A DNA stretch of 64,000 bases from UBA5239 sp031548025. Lineage in GTDB: Bacteria > Verrucomicrobiota > Lentisphaeria > Victivallales > Victivallaceae. A program made the position numbers and the translations under genes. A model generated the notes under the pieces. The model did not search any database. It was not told the DNA's origin and was given only the letters and a program-made list of their open reading frames with translations. Shown here piece by piece: positions 1 to 8,024 of this stretch. The DNA lies in the NCBI GenBank assembly GCA_031548025.1, contig JAVBRM010000104.1:1-64000 (forward strand), read 5' to 3'. Numbering within the stretch: position 1 is the stretch's first letter; every line of letters starts with the position of its first letter.

Positions 1-90
1 AATGTTTATGCGAGTTATATTCATTTGCATTGGGGAAACAATCCGGGTTTTGTCGAAAAATTCAAGGAGAAGCTGAAATGTTATGGTTAG
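1..90 (+). CDS. cbiA: Cobyrinate a,c-diamide synthase, C-terminal end (partial)
   Basis: This is an open frame that enters from the left edge and stops with TAG at 88-90. The last residues contain ASYIHLHW followed by GNNPGFVEKF. This resembles the conserved C-terminus of CbiA/CobB cobyrinic acid a,c-diamide synthases, where an A-S/T-Y-hHLHF signature is followed by NP and an amphipathic helix. The family amidates the a and c side chains of the corrin ring using glutamine and ATP. It overlaps the start of cobD by 13 bases, so the two genes are translationally coupled members of a cobalamin operon whose earlier part lies outside the window. Only 29 residues are visible, so the call rests on this signature plus the cobD neighbour. 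Confidence 0.72.
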   Translation, partial: NVYASYIHLHWGNNPGFVEKFKEKLKCYG

Positions 91-1019
91 CTTTGGCTGT
101 TGCTTTCGGGTTGGATATTTTATTGGGAGATCCGCACACTAAGTGGCATCCGGTGGCGATTTTCGGTCGGGTGGCGTCAAGAGTCGAGCGGGGATATTAC
201 ATGAATTCGATCGGTGCCGGTTTTTTCTGTTGGCTGCTGCTGGTCAGCGGCAGCGTGGTCTCCGCCTGGCTGCTGACGACGGTAACCGGCTGGATCGGAG
301 CGGGGATCATCATCTATTTTTGTATCGCGCTGCGTAGCTTGCTGGAACATACTCTGGCGATTATCCGGCCTTTGAGGAGCGGAGATTTGCCCCGGGCCCG
401 TCACGCTTTGAGCATGATCGTCAGTCGGGATACGGCGGATTTGAGCGAAAGTGATATCATTCGCGGCGGGATCGAGAGTTTGAGCGAGAATCTGATCGAC
501 GCGGTCAATAGTGCAGTTTTCTGGACGTTCGTGGGCTGGTGGCTCGGAGGGATTCCGGGGGCCGCCGCCGGAGCCGTGTTTCTGCGGGCGGTGAATACTC
601 TGGATGCCTGTTGGGGCTACCGAAACCAGCGCTATGAGAAATTCGGCAAGGTCGCCGCGATTACAGACGACCTGGTACATTGGATTCCGGCCCGGTTGAC
701 GGCGCTGGCGATCGCGTTGGCGTCCGGGCATTTCGGCCGGACGCTCAAGGCCGCCTGGAAACACCGGAAAGACCACGCCAGCCCCAATTCCTGTTGGGGA
801 ATGGCGGCATTTGCCGGAGCTCTGGGAATTCGGCTGGGCGGCCCCACGGTTTATGGCGGCGAAACGGAGCCGTATCCTTATTGGGGCGACGGACGGGCGG
901 AGTTGAAAATCGGCGACCTGAAAAAGAGCATGACACTGGCTGTATTGAGCTGCGGAACTTTCCTGGCAATCTGTGGAATTATTTATATGGCGATTGAAAT
1001 ATTGAGGAATCTGGAGTAA
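78..1019 (+). CDS. cobD: Adenosylcobinamide-phosphate synthase CobD/CbiB
   Basis: An integral membrane protein of 313 residues that attaches the aminopropanol (phosphate) arm to adenosylcobyric acid. I chose ATG 78 because AAGGAG lies at 64-69 with eight bases of spacing, and the protein then begins MLWLALAVAFGLDILLGDP, which is the classic CobD start. Further signatures are HPVAIFGR near residue 25, SRDTADLSESDI near 120, GGIESLSENLIDAVNS near 135 and NTLDACWGYRNQRYEKFG near 180, followed by DD and the SPNSCWGMAAFAGAL stretch near 240. Several hydrophobic segments are present, the first two within residues 1-90 and the last at the C-terminus. The gene overlaps the preceding cbiA fragment. 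An open frame starts 48 bases further upstream but lacks a ribosome binding site. The call is secure. Confidence 0.95.
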   Translation: MLWLALAVAFGLDILLGDPHTKWHPVAIFGRVASRVERGYYMNSIGAGFFCWLLLVSGSVVSAWLLTTVTGWIGAGIIIYFCIALRSLLEHTLAIIRPLRSGDLPRARHALSMIVSRDTADLSESDIIRGGIESLSENLIDAVNSAVFWTFVGWWLGGIPGAAAGAVFLRAVNTLDACWGYRNQRYEKFGKVAAITDDLVHWIPARLTALAIALASGHFGRTLKAAWKHRKDHASPNSCWGMAAFAGALGIRLGGPTVYGGETEPYPYWGDGRAELKIGDLKKSMTLAVLSCGTFLAICGIIYMAIEILRNLE

Positions 1020-1051
1020 ATTACCAGAACTGTAATTAGGAGAATTTTATC

Positions 1052-2479
1052 TTGAAATCTGGAAATTTGAAAAGGACGAAAATTGTCGCCACAATTTCGT
1101 CGTTGAACTGCGGCGAAAAACTGATTCGCGACCTGTATGCCGCCGGAATGGACGTGGCACGCTTGAATACTGCTCACATGACCTTGGATGACGCCGCTTT
1201 GGTTGTCGAAAATATTCGCAAAGTCTCGGACAAAATCGCAATCATGGTCGATACCAAAGGGCCGAATATCCGTTCGTCGGACATGCCCGCGCCGCTGGAA
1301 TTGGCGGAAAATGAAACCGTTATAGTCTACACCACCAAGGCACCGGCGGTGGAAGGAAAATCTTTCGGGGTCAATTACTCCCGTTTTCTCAACGAAGTTT
1401 CGCCGGGAATGCATATCCTGATCGACGACGGCGAAATGGAATTGGAAATATGCGCGAAACAGCAGGACTACCTGGAATGCAAAGCCCTGATGACTGGCGT
1501 CGTCAATCCTCATAAATCGATCAACGTGCCGCGCGCCAAGCTCCGCGCACCGGCGTTGACCCAGAAGGACCGTGATTTTATCAAATTCGCTGCCGACAAC
1601 AATCTGGACTTTATCGCTCATTCATTTGTCCGCAGCCGTGACGACGTGATGGCGGTGCAGAGCATTCGGGACACCGCCGGGAGCCCGATCCTGATTATCG
1701 CCAAGATCGAAAATCAGGAAGGAGTGGATAACCTCGATTCAATCATGGATGCGGCGGCCGGGTTGATGGTGGCACGTGGTGACATGGGAATCGAAATCCC
1801 GCTGGAAGAAGTTCCGATCATTCAGAAACGGATGATCAAAAAATGCATGGAGCACCGGAAAATCGTCATTACCGCTACTCAAATGCTCCAGAGCATGGTG
1901 GACAGTCCGCGTCCGACCCGCGCTGAAGTCAGCGACGTGGCCAACGCCGTACTCGACGGCACCGATGCAGTCATGCTCAGCGGCGAAACCGCCCAGGGTA
2001 AGTACCCGGTCAAGGCTGTAGAAATGATGCGCCGCATCATCCGCGAAACCGAAATGACTGCCGAGGAACACTTTACCCGTCCGGAAAAAGTGCGTGACAA
2101 CGAAGATCCGGTCATCAGCTATATCGTAAAAATGGCGATTCAGTCCGGCGATGCTCTGCCGGTCAAGGCGATCATCAGTAACACTGCCAGCGGCAATTCC
2201 TGCCGGACAATCGCGGCATGGCGCGGAACCACACCGGTTTTTGCCCTGAGCTATCAGCCTCATGTTGTTCGCCAATTGGCCCTCAGCTACGGGGTTTATG
2301 CTTCTCATTCGAAATTTGTCGAATCTGCAAACGACCTGATTTTTAAATCGGTAGAACAGCTGCTCGAAGAGAAAAGATTGGAGAAGGGCGACTTGACGAT
2401 GTTGATTTCCCAGCACATCGGGCGCGGCGACGCCTCCATGTGCAGTATTTTCAAAGTAGGTGAAGATAAGAATTCTTAA
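1052..2479 (+). CDS. pyk: Pyruvate kinase (TTG start)
   Basis: Pyruvate kinase, 475 residues, converting phosphoenolpyruvate and ADP to pyruvate and ATP at the end of glycolysis. The N-terminal strand KRTKIVATI is intact only if translation begins at TTG 1052; TAGGAG lies at 1037-1042, and the first in-frame ATG is more than 30 codons later and would remove it. Visible signatures are DTKGPNIR near residue 68, the B-domain around 77-160, SINVPRAKL near 156, the catalytic lysine in IIAKIEN (K218), the metal-binding ARGDMG at 241-246 and ITATQMLQSM with SPRPTRAEVSDVANAVLDG at 273-303. Length and order fit the usual single-chain enzyme. It lies 32 bases after cobD with no obvious terminator between them. 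Confidence 0.95.
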   Translation: MKSGNLKRTKIVATISSLNCGEKLIRDLYAAGMDVARLNTAHMTLDDAALVVENIRKVSDKIAIMVDTKGPNIRSSDMPAPLELAENETVIVYTTKAPAVEGKSFGVNYSRFLNEVSPGMHILIDDGEMELEICAKQQDYLECKALMTGVVNPHKSINVPRAKLRAPALTQKDRDFIKFAADNNLDFIAHSFVRSRDDVMAVQSIRDTAGSPILIIAKIENQEGVDNLDSIMDAAAGLMVARGDMGIEIPLEEVPIIQKRMIKKCMEHRKIVITATQMLQSMVDSPRPTRAEVSDVANAVLDGTDAVMLSGETAQGKYPVKAVEMMRRIIRETEMTAEEHFTRPEKVRDNEDPVISYIVKMAIQSGDALPVKAIISNTASGNSCRTIAAWRGTTPVFALSYQPHVVRQLALSYGVYASHSKFVESANDLIFKSVEQLLEEKRLEKGDLTMLISQHIGRGDASMCSIFKVGEDKNS

Positions 2480-2495
2480 TTCGGGAGGAATGACG

Positions 2496-3134
2496 ATGAA
2501 AGGAACAGTCTGGTGTGTGTTATTGTCGGGAATGCTGGTTACCATGCTTCCGGCCGCGGAAAAGGTCATCAAACTGCCGGAGCCCGACCGCAACGGCGGC
2601 AAACCGCTGATGCAAGTCCTGACCGAGCGTAAATCATCCAGGAACATGACCGACAAAGCCTTGACTCCGGATGAATTGTCCGGTTTGTTCTATGCCGCCA
2701 CCGGGGTAACCCGCGACGATGGCCGCCGGACCAATCCCACCGCGGCCAACGTTCAGGATGTGGTGCTCTTTGCCGCCATGAAAGAGGGCCTTTATCGTTA
2801 TAACCCCGCCAAGCACCAGCTTGAATTGGAACAGGACCGGGATTTCCGGGAATTCACCGGCAGACAGAAGCAGATGCATACCACCGCGCCGGTTGTCCTG
2901 ATCCTGACCTCCGATCTGAATAAAATGAAGCAGAAAAACTGGTCGGATGAATTGATTGCCAAGTGGGCTCCCTTGCATGCCGGTTGTGTCGCTCAAAATA
3001 TCTATCTCTACGCGACTTCGCAGGGACTCCTGACCGTGATCTGCGGCGCGGTGGATTATAAGAAGCTCGCCGAAGAAATGAAGCTGCCGGAAAACTGGGC
3101 CATTTGGTGCACTCAGCCGGTCGGCAAAAGATAA
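2496..3134 (+). CDS. Secreted SagB-like nitroreductase
   Basis: A 212-residue flavin nitroreductase-fold protein with an export signal. I chose ATG 2496 because GGGAGG at 2483-2488 sits seven bases upstream; the other ATG at 2490 is too close. Residues 1-20 form a signal peptide ending near PAAEK. The body carries ERKSSRNMTDKALTPDELSGL, the FMN-contacting R-S-x-R region of the NfsA/SagB-type fold, then AATGVTR, RTNPTAANVQDV and a C-terminal LHAGCVAQNIYLYATSQGL, which is the A-x-Q-N-h-x-L-x-A-x-x-x-G-L signature of the family. Exported nitroreductases of this kind are common in anaerobic Bacteroidota and PVC bacteria, but their substrate is not established. The gene follows pyk by 16 bases and may be co-transcribed with it. 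Confidence 0.82.
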   Translation: MKGTVWCVLLSGMLVTMLPAAEKVIKLPEPDRNGGKPLMQVLTERKSSRNMTDKALTPDELSGLFYAATGVTRDDGRRTNPTAANVQDVVLFAAMKEGLYRYNPAKHQLELEQDRDFREFTGRQKQMHTTAPVVLILTSDLNKMKQKNWSDELIAKWAPLHAGCVAQNIYLYATSQGLLTVICGAVDYKKLAEEMKLPENWAIWCTQPVGKR

Positions 3135-3189
3135 CGGTTCTTTGCTGGATTATGGTTGAAGTCGGGGACTTTCCGGTGTATTTTATGGC

Positions 3190-4272
3190 ATGAGTAATGA
3201 AAGTAAATTGAACACAGGCCGTCCGTGGTCTGATACAGCGCCGGAATTTCCGGTTAAACCTTTGACTCAAGGTGAGTTCGAGAACGGAATCATCGTAAGA
3301 ATGCCGAATTGGCTGGGAGATGCGGTGATGGCATTACCTGCCTTGATGCAGTTGAAAAAAATCCTGCCGCACTGTTGCGGCTTGTCCGTCATCTGTCCGG
3401 CCTACATGGAGCCTCTGTTTAAAGCATTGCCGATTGTGGATGTGATATTGCCTTTGAAACAGGCTCATGCCAAATGGGATAAGGAATTTTTGAGCGATGT
3501 TTTCGAGCTGCATTGCGGAGCCGGAGTATTGTTCAATAATTCACTGCGCGATGCTTGGATGATGAAACGTGCCAAGGTAGGGCGTTTGTACGGAGCGGCG
3601 GCACGCGGACGTTCGTTTTTGCTGGCGCGGTCTTTTCGGTTTGCTAAGATTCAACGGGGACATTTGCACGGCATCCAGCATGCCGACCGCTATCTGGCGA
3701 TCGTTCACGCGATGGGCGCGCCGGAATGGAATGGCGAATTGCCGGAGTTCAAGATGGCGGAGTTACCTGATTTAGTGCCGTCGGAAAAACTGTTGACCCT
3801 GGCCGCTGGAGCCGCGTATGGCGCCGCCAAGCGCTGGCCGTCGGAGAATTTCCGCCGGGTGGCCGAATTCTGGCTGGAGCGGGGAGGTACGGTGGCTGTG
3901 CTCGGTACGGAGGGCGAGCAGCGGATCGGCGAGGAAGTTCTGGCGGGATTGCCGCAAGAACGGGCGTTTAACCTTTGTGGGCAGACTTCAATTCCAGAGC
4001 TGATGCATTTGCTGAAAAGCTCGCGGGTTACCGTGGCTAACGACAGCGGATTGATGCATCTGGCCGCCGCGCTGGGAACTCCCGGGGTGGCGGTTTACGG
4101 GCCCACCGATTATACGTCGACCAGCCCGATATCGGCCCAATGGACAATTTTGTATCAGCGCCAGCCCTGTGCGCCGTGTTTCCGGCGGGAATGCCCGAGC
4201 GGAACCCGCAAGTGCATGCTGGCGATTACCCCTGAAATGGTTTGTGAAAAAATCAAGGATAAAACAATATGA
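3190..4272 (+). CDS. Glycosyltransferase family 9 (ADP-heptose:LPS heptosyltransferase type)
   Basis: A 360-residue GT9 enzyme related to WaaF/WaaC, which transfers heptose to the lipopolysaccharide inner core on the cytoplasmic face of the inner membrane. The N-terminal half has GIIVRMPNWLGDAVMALPAL (residues ~33-52), the acceptor-domain signature. The C-terminal half has a GAAYGAAKRWP loop near 203 and VANDSGLMHLAAALGTPGVAVYGPT near 278-302, the nucleotide-sugar site. The tail has CAPCFRRECPSG with further cysteines, typical of heptosyltransferase II. About 30 residues precede the fold, so a later start is possible, but no better ribosome site is visible. It ends in an ATGA overlap with pyrK, so the two are coupled despite unrelated pathways. 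The presence of this gene supports an LPS-bearing outer membrane. Confidence 0.88.
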   Translation: MSNESKLNTGRPWSDTAPEFPVKPLTQGEFENGIIVRMPNWLGDAVMALPALMQLKKILPHCCGLSVICPAYMEPLFKALPIVDVILPLKQAHAKWDKEFLSDVFELHCGAGVLFNNSLRDAWMMKRAKVGRLYGAAARGRSFLLARSFRFAKIQRGHLHGIQHADRYLAIVHAMGAPEWNGELPEFKMAELPDLVPSEKLLTLAAGAAYGAAKRWPSENFRRVAEFWLERGGTVAVLGTEGEQRIGEEVLAGLPQERAFNLCGQTSIPELMHLLKSSRVTVANDSGLMHLAAALGTPGVAVYGPTDYTSTSPISAQWTILYQRQPCAPCFRRECPSGTRKCMLAITPEMVCEKIKDKTI

Positions 4273-5054
4273 AACCAGGTGAGATAATCACTAACAAACG
4301 ACTGAAAGACGAATATTTTCAGGTGGATTTTTACGCCCCGGAAATATGCGCCAAAGCCCGGCCCGGACATTTCGTTCACGTCCGGATCGCCAACCTGAGC
4401 CATCGCATACTGCGGCGGCCGTTCAGCATCTGCAACTGTACCGATGCCGGAGTTTTGACCGTTATTTATAAACGGGTAGGCGAGGGGACCGCCGCCCTGG
4501 CGGAGTTACCGCCGGGTGTTTGCTGCGACCTGATGGGCCCACTGGGTAAGCCTTTCCCCAAGCCGGCGGCCGATGAATTTTCGGTGCTGATCGACGGCGG
4601 ATACGGCGCGGCGGCGACTTTTATGCTGACCAAAGAATCGGCCATGGGCGGTCTGCTGCTGTTGGGCGCCCGAAGCGAGAGCGACTTGCTTCTGGTCAAT
4701 GAATACCGGGCGAAAGGTTTTGAAGTCCGGGTATCGACCGACGACGGTTCAATGGGGCACAAGGGACTGGTTACCGATTTACTGGATATGGTGATCAAGG
4801 AGAATAAAGGGCGCAAAATGCGGTTTTACTCCTGCGGCCCGGGCCCGATGCTGATGGCCGTAGCCAAGATGTTGAACTCGCATGGGTTGCCCGGCGAAAT
4901 CTCATTGGACCACTTGATGTGCTGCGGGGTCGGGGCGTGTTTCGCCTGCGTGGTAAAGGTCAAAGCGGACAATGAAGACGGCTGGCGCTATGCCAGAAGT
5001 TGCAGCGAAGGCCCGGTATTCAGGGCGAACGAGTTATATCTGGAGAATTGCTGA
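4269..5054 (+). CDS. pyrK: Dihydroorotate dehydrogenase electron-transfer subunit PyrK
   Basis: The FAD and [2Fe-2S] subunit of class 1B dihydroorotate dehydrogenase, 261 residues, passing electrons from dihydroorotate to NAD+. It has the FAD-binding RRPFSIC near residue 49, a glycine loop GGYGAAATFML near 115 and a C-terminal cluster region MCCGVGACFACVVKV near 217-231 with a last cysteine in SCSEGP. In most PyrK proteins the glycine loop reads GGGIG, so GGYGAA is a mild deviation. The start overlaps the heptosyltransferase stop (ATGA) and the stop overlaps the pyrD start (TGATG), so stoichiometric translation with PyrD is expected. Confidence 0.92.
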   Translation: MKPGEIITNKRLKDEYFQVDFYAPEICAKARPGHFVHVRIANLSHRILRRPFSICNCTDAGVLTVIYKRVGEGTAALAELPPGVCCDLMGPLGKPFPKPAADEFSVLIDGGYGAAATFMLTKESAMGGLLLLGARSESDLLLVNEYRAKGFEVRVSTDDGSMGHKGLVTDLLDMVIKENKGRKMRFYSCGPGPMLMAVAKMLNSHGLPGEISLDHLMCCGVGACFACVVKVKADNEDGWRYARSCSEGPVFRANELYLENC

Positions 5055-5974
5055 TGGCGGACTTAACGACAAATCTCGGCGGACTGGTTTTGAAAAACCC
5101 GGTGATGACCGCTTCCGGAACTTTCGGTTACGGATTTGAATACAAAGATTATTTCGATTTGAAAGAACTCGGCGCGGTGGTGGTGAAAGGGATCGCCACT
5201 TTTCCCAGCCACGGCAACTCCACACCGCGGGTGGCGGAAGTTACCAGCGGCATGTTGAACGCTATCGGGTTGCAGGGGCCTGGAGTGGATAAGTTCCTCC
5301 ATGGCAAGGAATATCTGCCGTTTCTGCGGACGACCGGGGCTAAGGTGATTGTCAATATCTGGGGCAAAACCATCGAAGGCTACCGCGAGGTCGCCGAGCG
5401 GCTCGAAGCCGAAAAGGAAGGGATCGACGCTCTGGAAATCAATATTTCCTGTCCGAACGTCAAAGAGGGCGGCGTCGCCTTCGGCACGGACTTGAAGCTG
5501 GCGGCGGAAGTGGTTTCGGAAATCCGCAAGGTTACAAAATTGCCTCTGATTACCAAATTGAGCCCGAATGTCACCAATGTAGCCGACTTTGCCCGTTGTA
5601 CGGTCGATGCCGGATCGGATATGATTTCACTGATCAACACCATTACCGGTATGGCTATCGATATCCATACCCGCCGTCCCAAGATCGCCAACCTGACCGG
5701 CGGTCTGAGCGGCCCGGCGATCAATCCGGTGGCGGTCCGCATGGTTTATCAGGTGGCCCAAGCGGTGAAAGTGCCGATTATCGGCATGGGCGGAATTGTG
5801 AATGCCGACGATGCCGTTGAATTCATGCTGGCCGGGGCTTCGGCGGTAGCGGTGGGAACCGCGATTTTCGCCGATCCCTATGCGCCGCTGAAGGTTATCG
5901 AGGGGATCAACGCCTATCTTGACCGTTACGGCTGCAAGTCGGTCAGTGAAATCGTCGGAGCCATGAAAAAATAG
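5054..5974 (+). CDS. pyrD: Dihydroorotate dehydrogenase, class 1B catalytic subunit PyrD
   Basis: A 306-residue FMN enzyme oxidising dihydroorotate to orotate in pyrimidine synthesis. The ATG at 5054 overlaps the pyrK stop by one base and has GGAG at 5042-5045. Signatures are NPVMTASGTFGYG near residue 15-27, KGIATFPSHGNSTPRV near 45-60, NAIGLQGPG, the catalytic cysteine in NISCPNV (C133; cysteine in this position marks class 1), KLSPNVT, and the FMN-phosphate site GMGGIVNADDAVEFMLAGASAVAVGTA. Neighbouring pyrK makes class 1B the natural assignment. Confidence 0.95.
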   Translation: MADLTTNLGGLVLKNPVMTASGTFGYGFEYKDYFDLKELGAVVVKGIATFPSHGNSTPRVAEVTSGMLNAIGLQGPGVDKFLHGKEYLPFLRTTGAKVIVNIWGKTIEGYREVAERLEAEKEGIDALEINISCPNVKEGGVAFGTDLKLAAEVVSEIRKVTKLPLITKLSPNVTNVADFARCTVDAGSDMISLINTITGMAIDIHTRRPKIANLTGGLSGPAINPVAVRMVYQVAQAVKVPIIGMGGIVNADDAVEFMLAGASAVAVGTAIFADPYAPLKVIEGINAYLDRYGCKSVSEIVGAMKK

Positions 5975-5996
5975 AGGCAATCACAGGAGGTAGAGT

Positions 5997-6365
5997 ATGA
6001 AAAAAAGTGTTTTATACGCGGTGATCTTTTCGGCATTGGCATTGGGGATGACCGGATGTTTTACGCCGAAAGAAGAGGCGGCTTTTAACGGCACCTGGAA
6101 ACTCATTGCCATTGGCGCGGATGAAGTTCCCGGCAAACCTATTACGCTCGATATCCGGAACATGCTGATCTACGAAGACGACAAACTCGCCGGTGGAATC
6201 TATCATGAAGGGGATAAGTTTTTTCTTCAGGAAGTTTACAAGCTGACCGCGTATCCCTGTCTGATTCAGGAAGACCCCGGCCGGACTCTGCTGATCATCC
6301 GCACCCCGGAGAACGATGAAGCGTTCAACGGCAACGATTTGATTTACGTGAAAACATCAAAATAA
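5997..6365 (+). CDS. Small lipoprotein, lipocalin-like
   Basis: A 122-residue protein starting after AGGAGG. The N-terminus MKKSVLYAVIFSALALGMTGC ends in a lipobox (GMTG|C), so it should be acylated on Cys21 and anchored in a membrane. The mature part begins after a short acidic linker with FNGTWKLIAI, the G-T-W-x-L start of lipocalin/META-type small beta-barrels, and continues as alternating beta-strand-like sequence (LIYEDDKLAGGIYHEGDKFF). No catalytic residues are evident and I do not recognise the precise family. It lies 22 bases after pyrD and 12 bases before the TM2 gene and is probably co-transcribed. Confidence 0.7.
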   Translation: MKKSVLYAVIFSALALGMTGCFTPKEEAAFNGTWKLIAIGADEVPGKPITLDIRNMLIYEDDKLAGGIYHEGDKFFLQEVYKLTAYPCLIQEDPGRTLLIIRTPENDEAFNGNDLIYVKTSK

Positions 6366-6377
6366 GGAACAAAAAAA

Positions 6378-6662
6378 ATGGATGAAAACAACATGGCCGA
6401 TCTGGTTCAGAATCAGGAAATTCAGAACAAAAAAATGATTGCCGGAATCTTGGCGATTTTGCTGGGATATCTCGGAATTCATAAATTTTATCTTGGCTAT
6501 ACCCTGGCCGGAGTGATTATGCTTTTGGTTACACTGCTGACGTTTGGAATTTTGGCTACCGCGATTTGGATAATCAGTATTATCGAAGGTGTCATTTATC
6601 TAACCAAGTCCAATGATCAGTTCAAGCGCGATTACATCGACGGAAAACGTACCTGGTTTTAA
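6378..6662 (+). CDS. TM2 domain membrane protein
   Basis: A 94-residue protein with a short cytoplasmic N-terminus, then two transmembrane helices. The signature KKMIAGILAILLGYLGIHKF and FYLG (residues ~19-41), followed by a second helix ending near WIISIIEGVIYL, is the TM2 (Pfam PF05154) pattern with its conserved G-x-H-x-F-Y-L-G. The function of TM2 proteins in bacteria is unclear. The stop codon overlaps the end of the convergent carboxylesterase gene by four bases. Confidence 0.88.
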   Translation: MDENNMADLVQNQEIQNKKMIAGILAILLGYLGIHKFYLGYTLAGVIMLLVTLLTFGILATAIWIISIIEGVIYLTKSNDQFKRDYIDGKRTWF

Positions 6663-8023
6663 TTCATATTGATGAGTTCCTCGAAGAAGTTGCAGTCTTC
6701 GGCGGCGTAGTCGCGTTCGGTGGATATTGGTATGTCCAACAAGATATTACGGCGGTCGGCATGGGTGTACAACGGCCATGCCGGAAGATCGTCCGAGTTC
6801 GGATTGCCGGTTCTCGCGAAATTCGCCCAATATTTCATCATCTGTTCGCTTAATGCCACATCTTCCGGTGGCGGAGGCGTCAGGGGATTGCCGAAAATAT
6901 AGCTGATCTCCGAAGCGTGGTAGCATTTCAGGCGTTTGGCATATTGGACTTCCGGGGCTTGGCGGTTGAAGTGGTACAGATAAACCGGTTGTTTGTGCGA
7001 GTTGACGGTATCGGCCAGCCGCCGCACCGGCAGGACGAAGGTACCGTAACGGATCACCGCATTCCAAGCCTCATCATTCTGATAGCGTTTGATGATTCGT
7101 TTGGTAATGACTTTGTTGAAGACTTTTTCCGACCATTCCGAGAAATCTTCCGGGGTGACGTGGTTGGTGAAAACGGTTTCTTCATTGGAGTTGGTACCGG
7201 TCAGGAGCGGGACCGGGTTGTGGTAGTGAGACGTACACCATTGGTTATCATAAACCGGAATACAAGTATGTTTAGGCTCCGAGTCGTGCCAGCCGAAAAA
7301 TTTACTCTGGTAGGTTATCAATTCATCCGGTGACATGGCGGCAGCGTTTGGCGGCAGATTGAGGCCATTCTGCTTGGGTATCAGCGCTTTCAGGGACTCC
7401 AGACTGCCGCTCTGGCAAATGGCGCGTTTGAACGTGCCTTGGGTCAGCGGACTGCGCATAAAGGCGTCGACGCTGATAGCCCCGGCGGATTCGCCGATCA
7501 GCGTGATATTTTCCGGGTCGCCGCCGAATTCACGGATATTTTGCCGGACCCATTGGAGGGCCGCAAACTGATCCATCAAGCCGTAATTCGCCTCGCCGGT
7601 AAAGCCCAGTAATCCGATCCGGTAGTTGCAAGTGACCATGATGACATTTTCCACCGGGACGATGCGGGGCAGGTCGTAAAGCGGAATATTGGCGGTACCG
7701 GCAATAAAACCCCCGCCGTAAATCCAGAACAATACCGGCAAGTTTCTTTGACGATAATTTTCCGGCGCATAGATATTCAAGTAAAGACAGTCCTCGCTCT
7801 GGGGGAGGCGGACCTTTACCGGACTGTCGAGGTTCAGTTCGGGTTGAGGGGGAATCGCGGAGAATTCACGGCATTGGCGAACTCCCCGCCACGGTTCGGG
7901 TGGTTGCGGCGGCTGCCAACGCAGAACACCGATCGGAGGAGCGGCAAAAGGAATACCCCGCCAAACGGCAATACCCTTTTCTATCCCGCCCTCAACCGGA
8001 CCGTATTGAGTCCGAACGCTCAT
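6659..8023 (-). CDS. Type B carboxylesterase
   Basis: An alpha/beta-hydrolase of the carboxylesterase type B family, 454 residues and without a signal peptide, so probably cytoplasmic. It has GIPFAAPP near residue 24, EDCLYLNIYAP (77-87), the oxyanion-hole YGGGFIAG (102-109), the nucleophile elbow GESAG (Ser179), NSNEETVF with the likely acid, and the catalytic-histidine region YHASEISYIFG. The chain is about 40-80 residues shorter than typical members because the middle section is compressed. It starts one base after the metG stop, so it is read from the metG transcript; no functional link is obvious. Substrate unknown (an uncharged ester). Confidence 0.88.
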   Translation of the reverse strand: MSVRTQYGPVEGGIEKGIAVWRGIPFAAPPIGVLRWQPPQPPEPWRGVRQCREFSAIPPQPELNLDSPVKVRLPQSEDCLYLNIYAPENYRQRNLPVLFWIYGGGFIAGTANIPLYDLPRIVPVENVIMVTCNYRIGLLGFTGEANYGLMDQFAALQWVRQNIREFGGDPENITLIGESAGAISVDAFMRSPLTQGTFKRAICQSGSLESLKALIPKQNGLNLPPNAAAMSPDELITYQSKFFGWHDSEPKHTCIPVYDNQWCTSHYHNPVPLLTGTNSNEETVFTNHVTPEDFSEWSEKVFNKVITKRIIKRYQNDEAWNAVIRYGTFVLPVRRLADTVNSHKQPVYLYHFNRQAPEVQYAKRLKCYHASEISYIFGNPLTPPPPEDVALSEQMMKYWANFARTGNPNSDDLPAWPLYTHADRRNILLDIPISTERDYAAEDCNFFEELINMN

Positions 8024-8024
8024 C

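Noticed and set aside
30..77. An upstream in-frame start for cobD
   Set aside because: It lacks a ribosome site and would add a charged stretch before the membrane helix; AAGGAG fits ATG 78.
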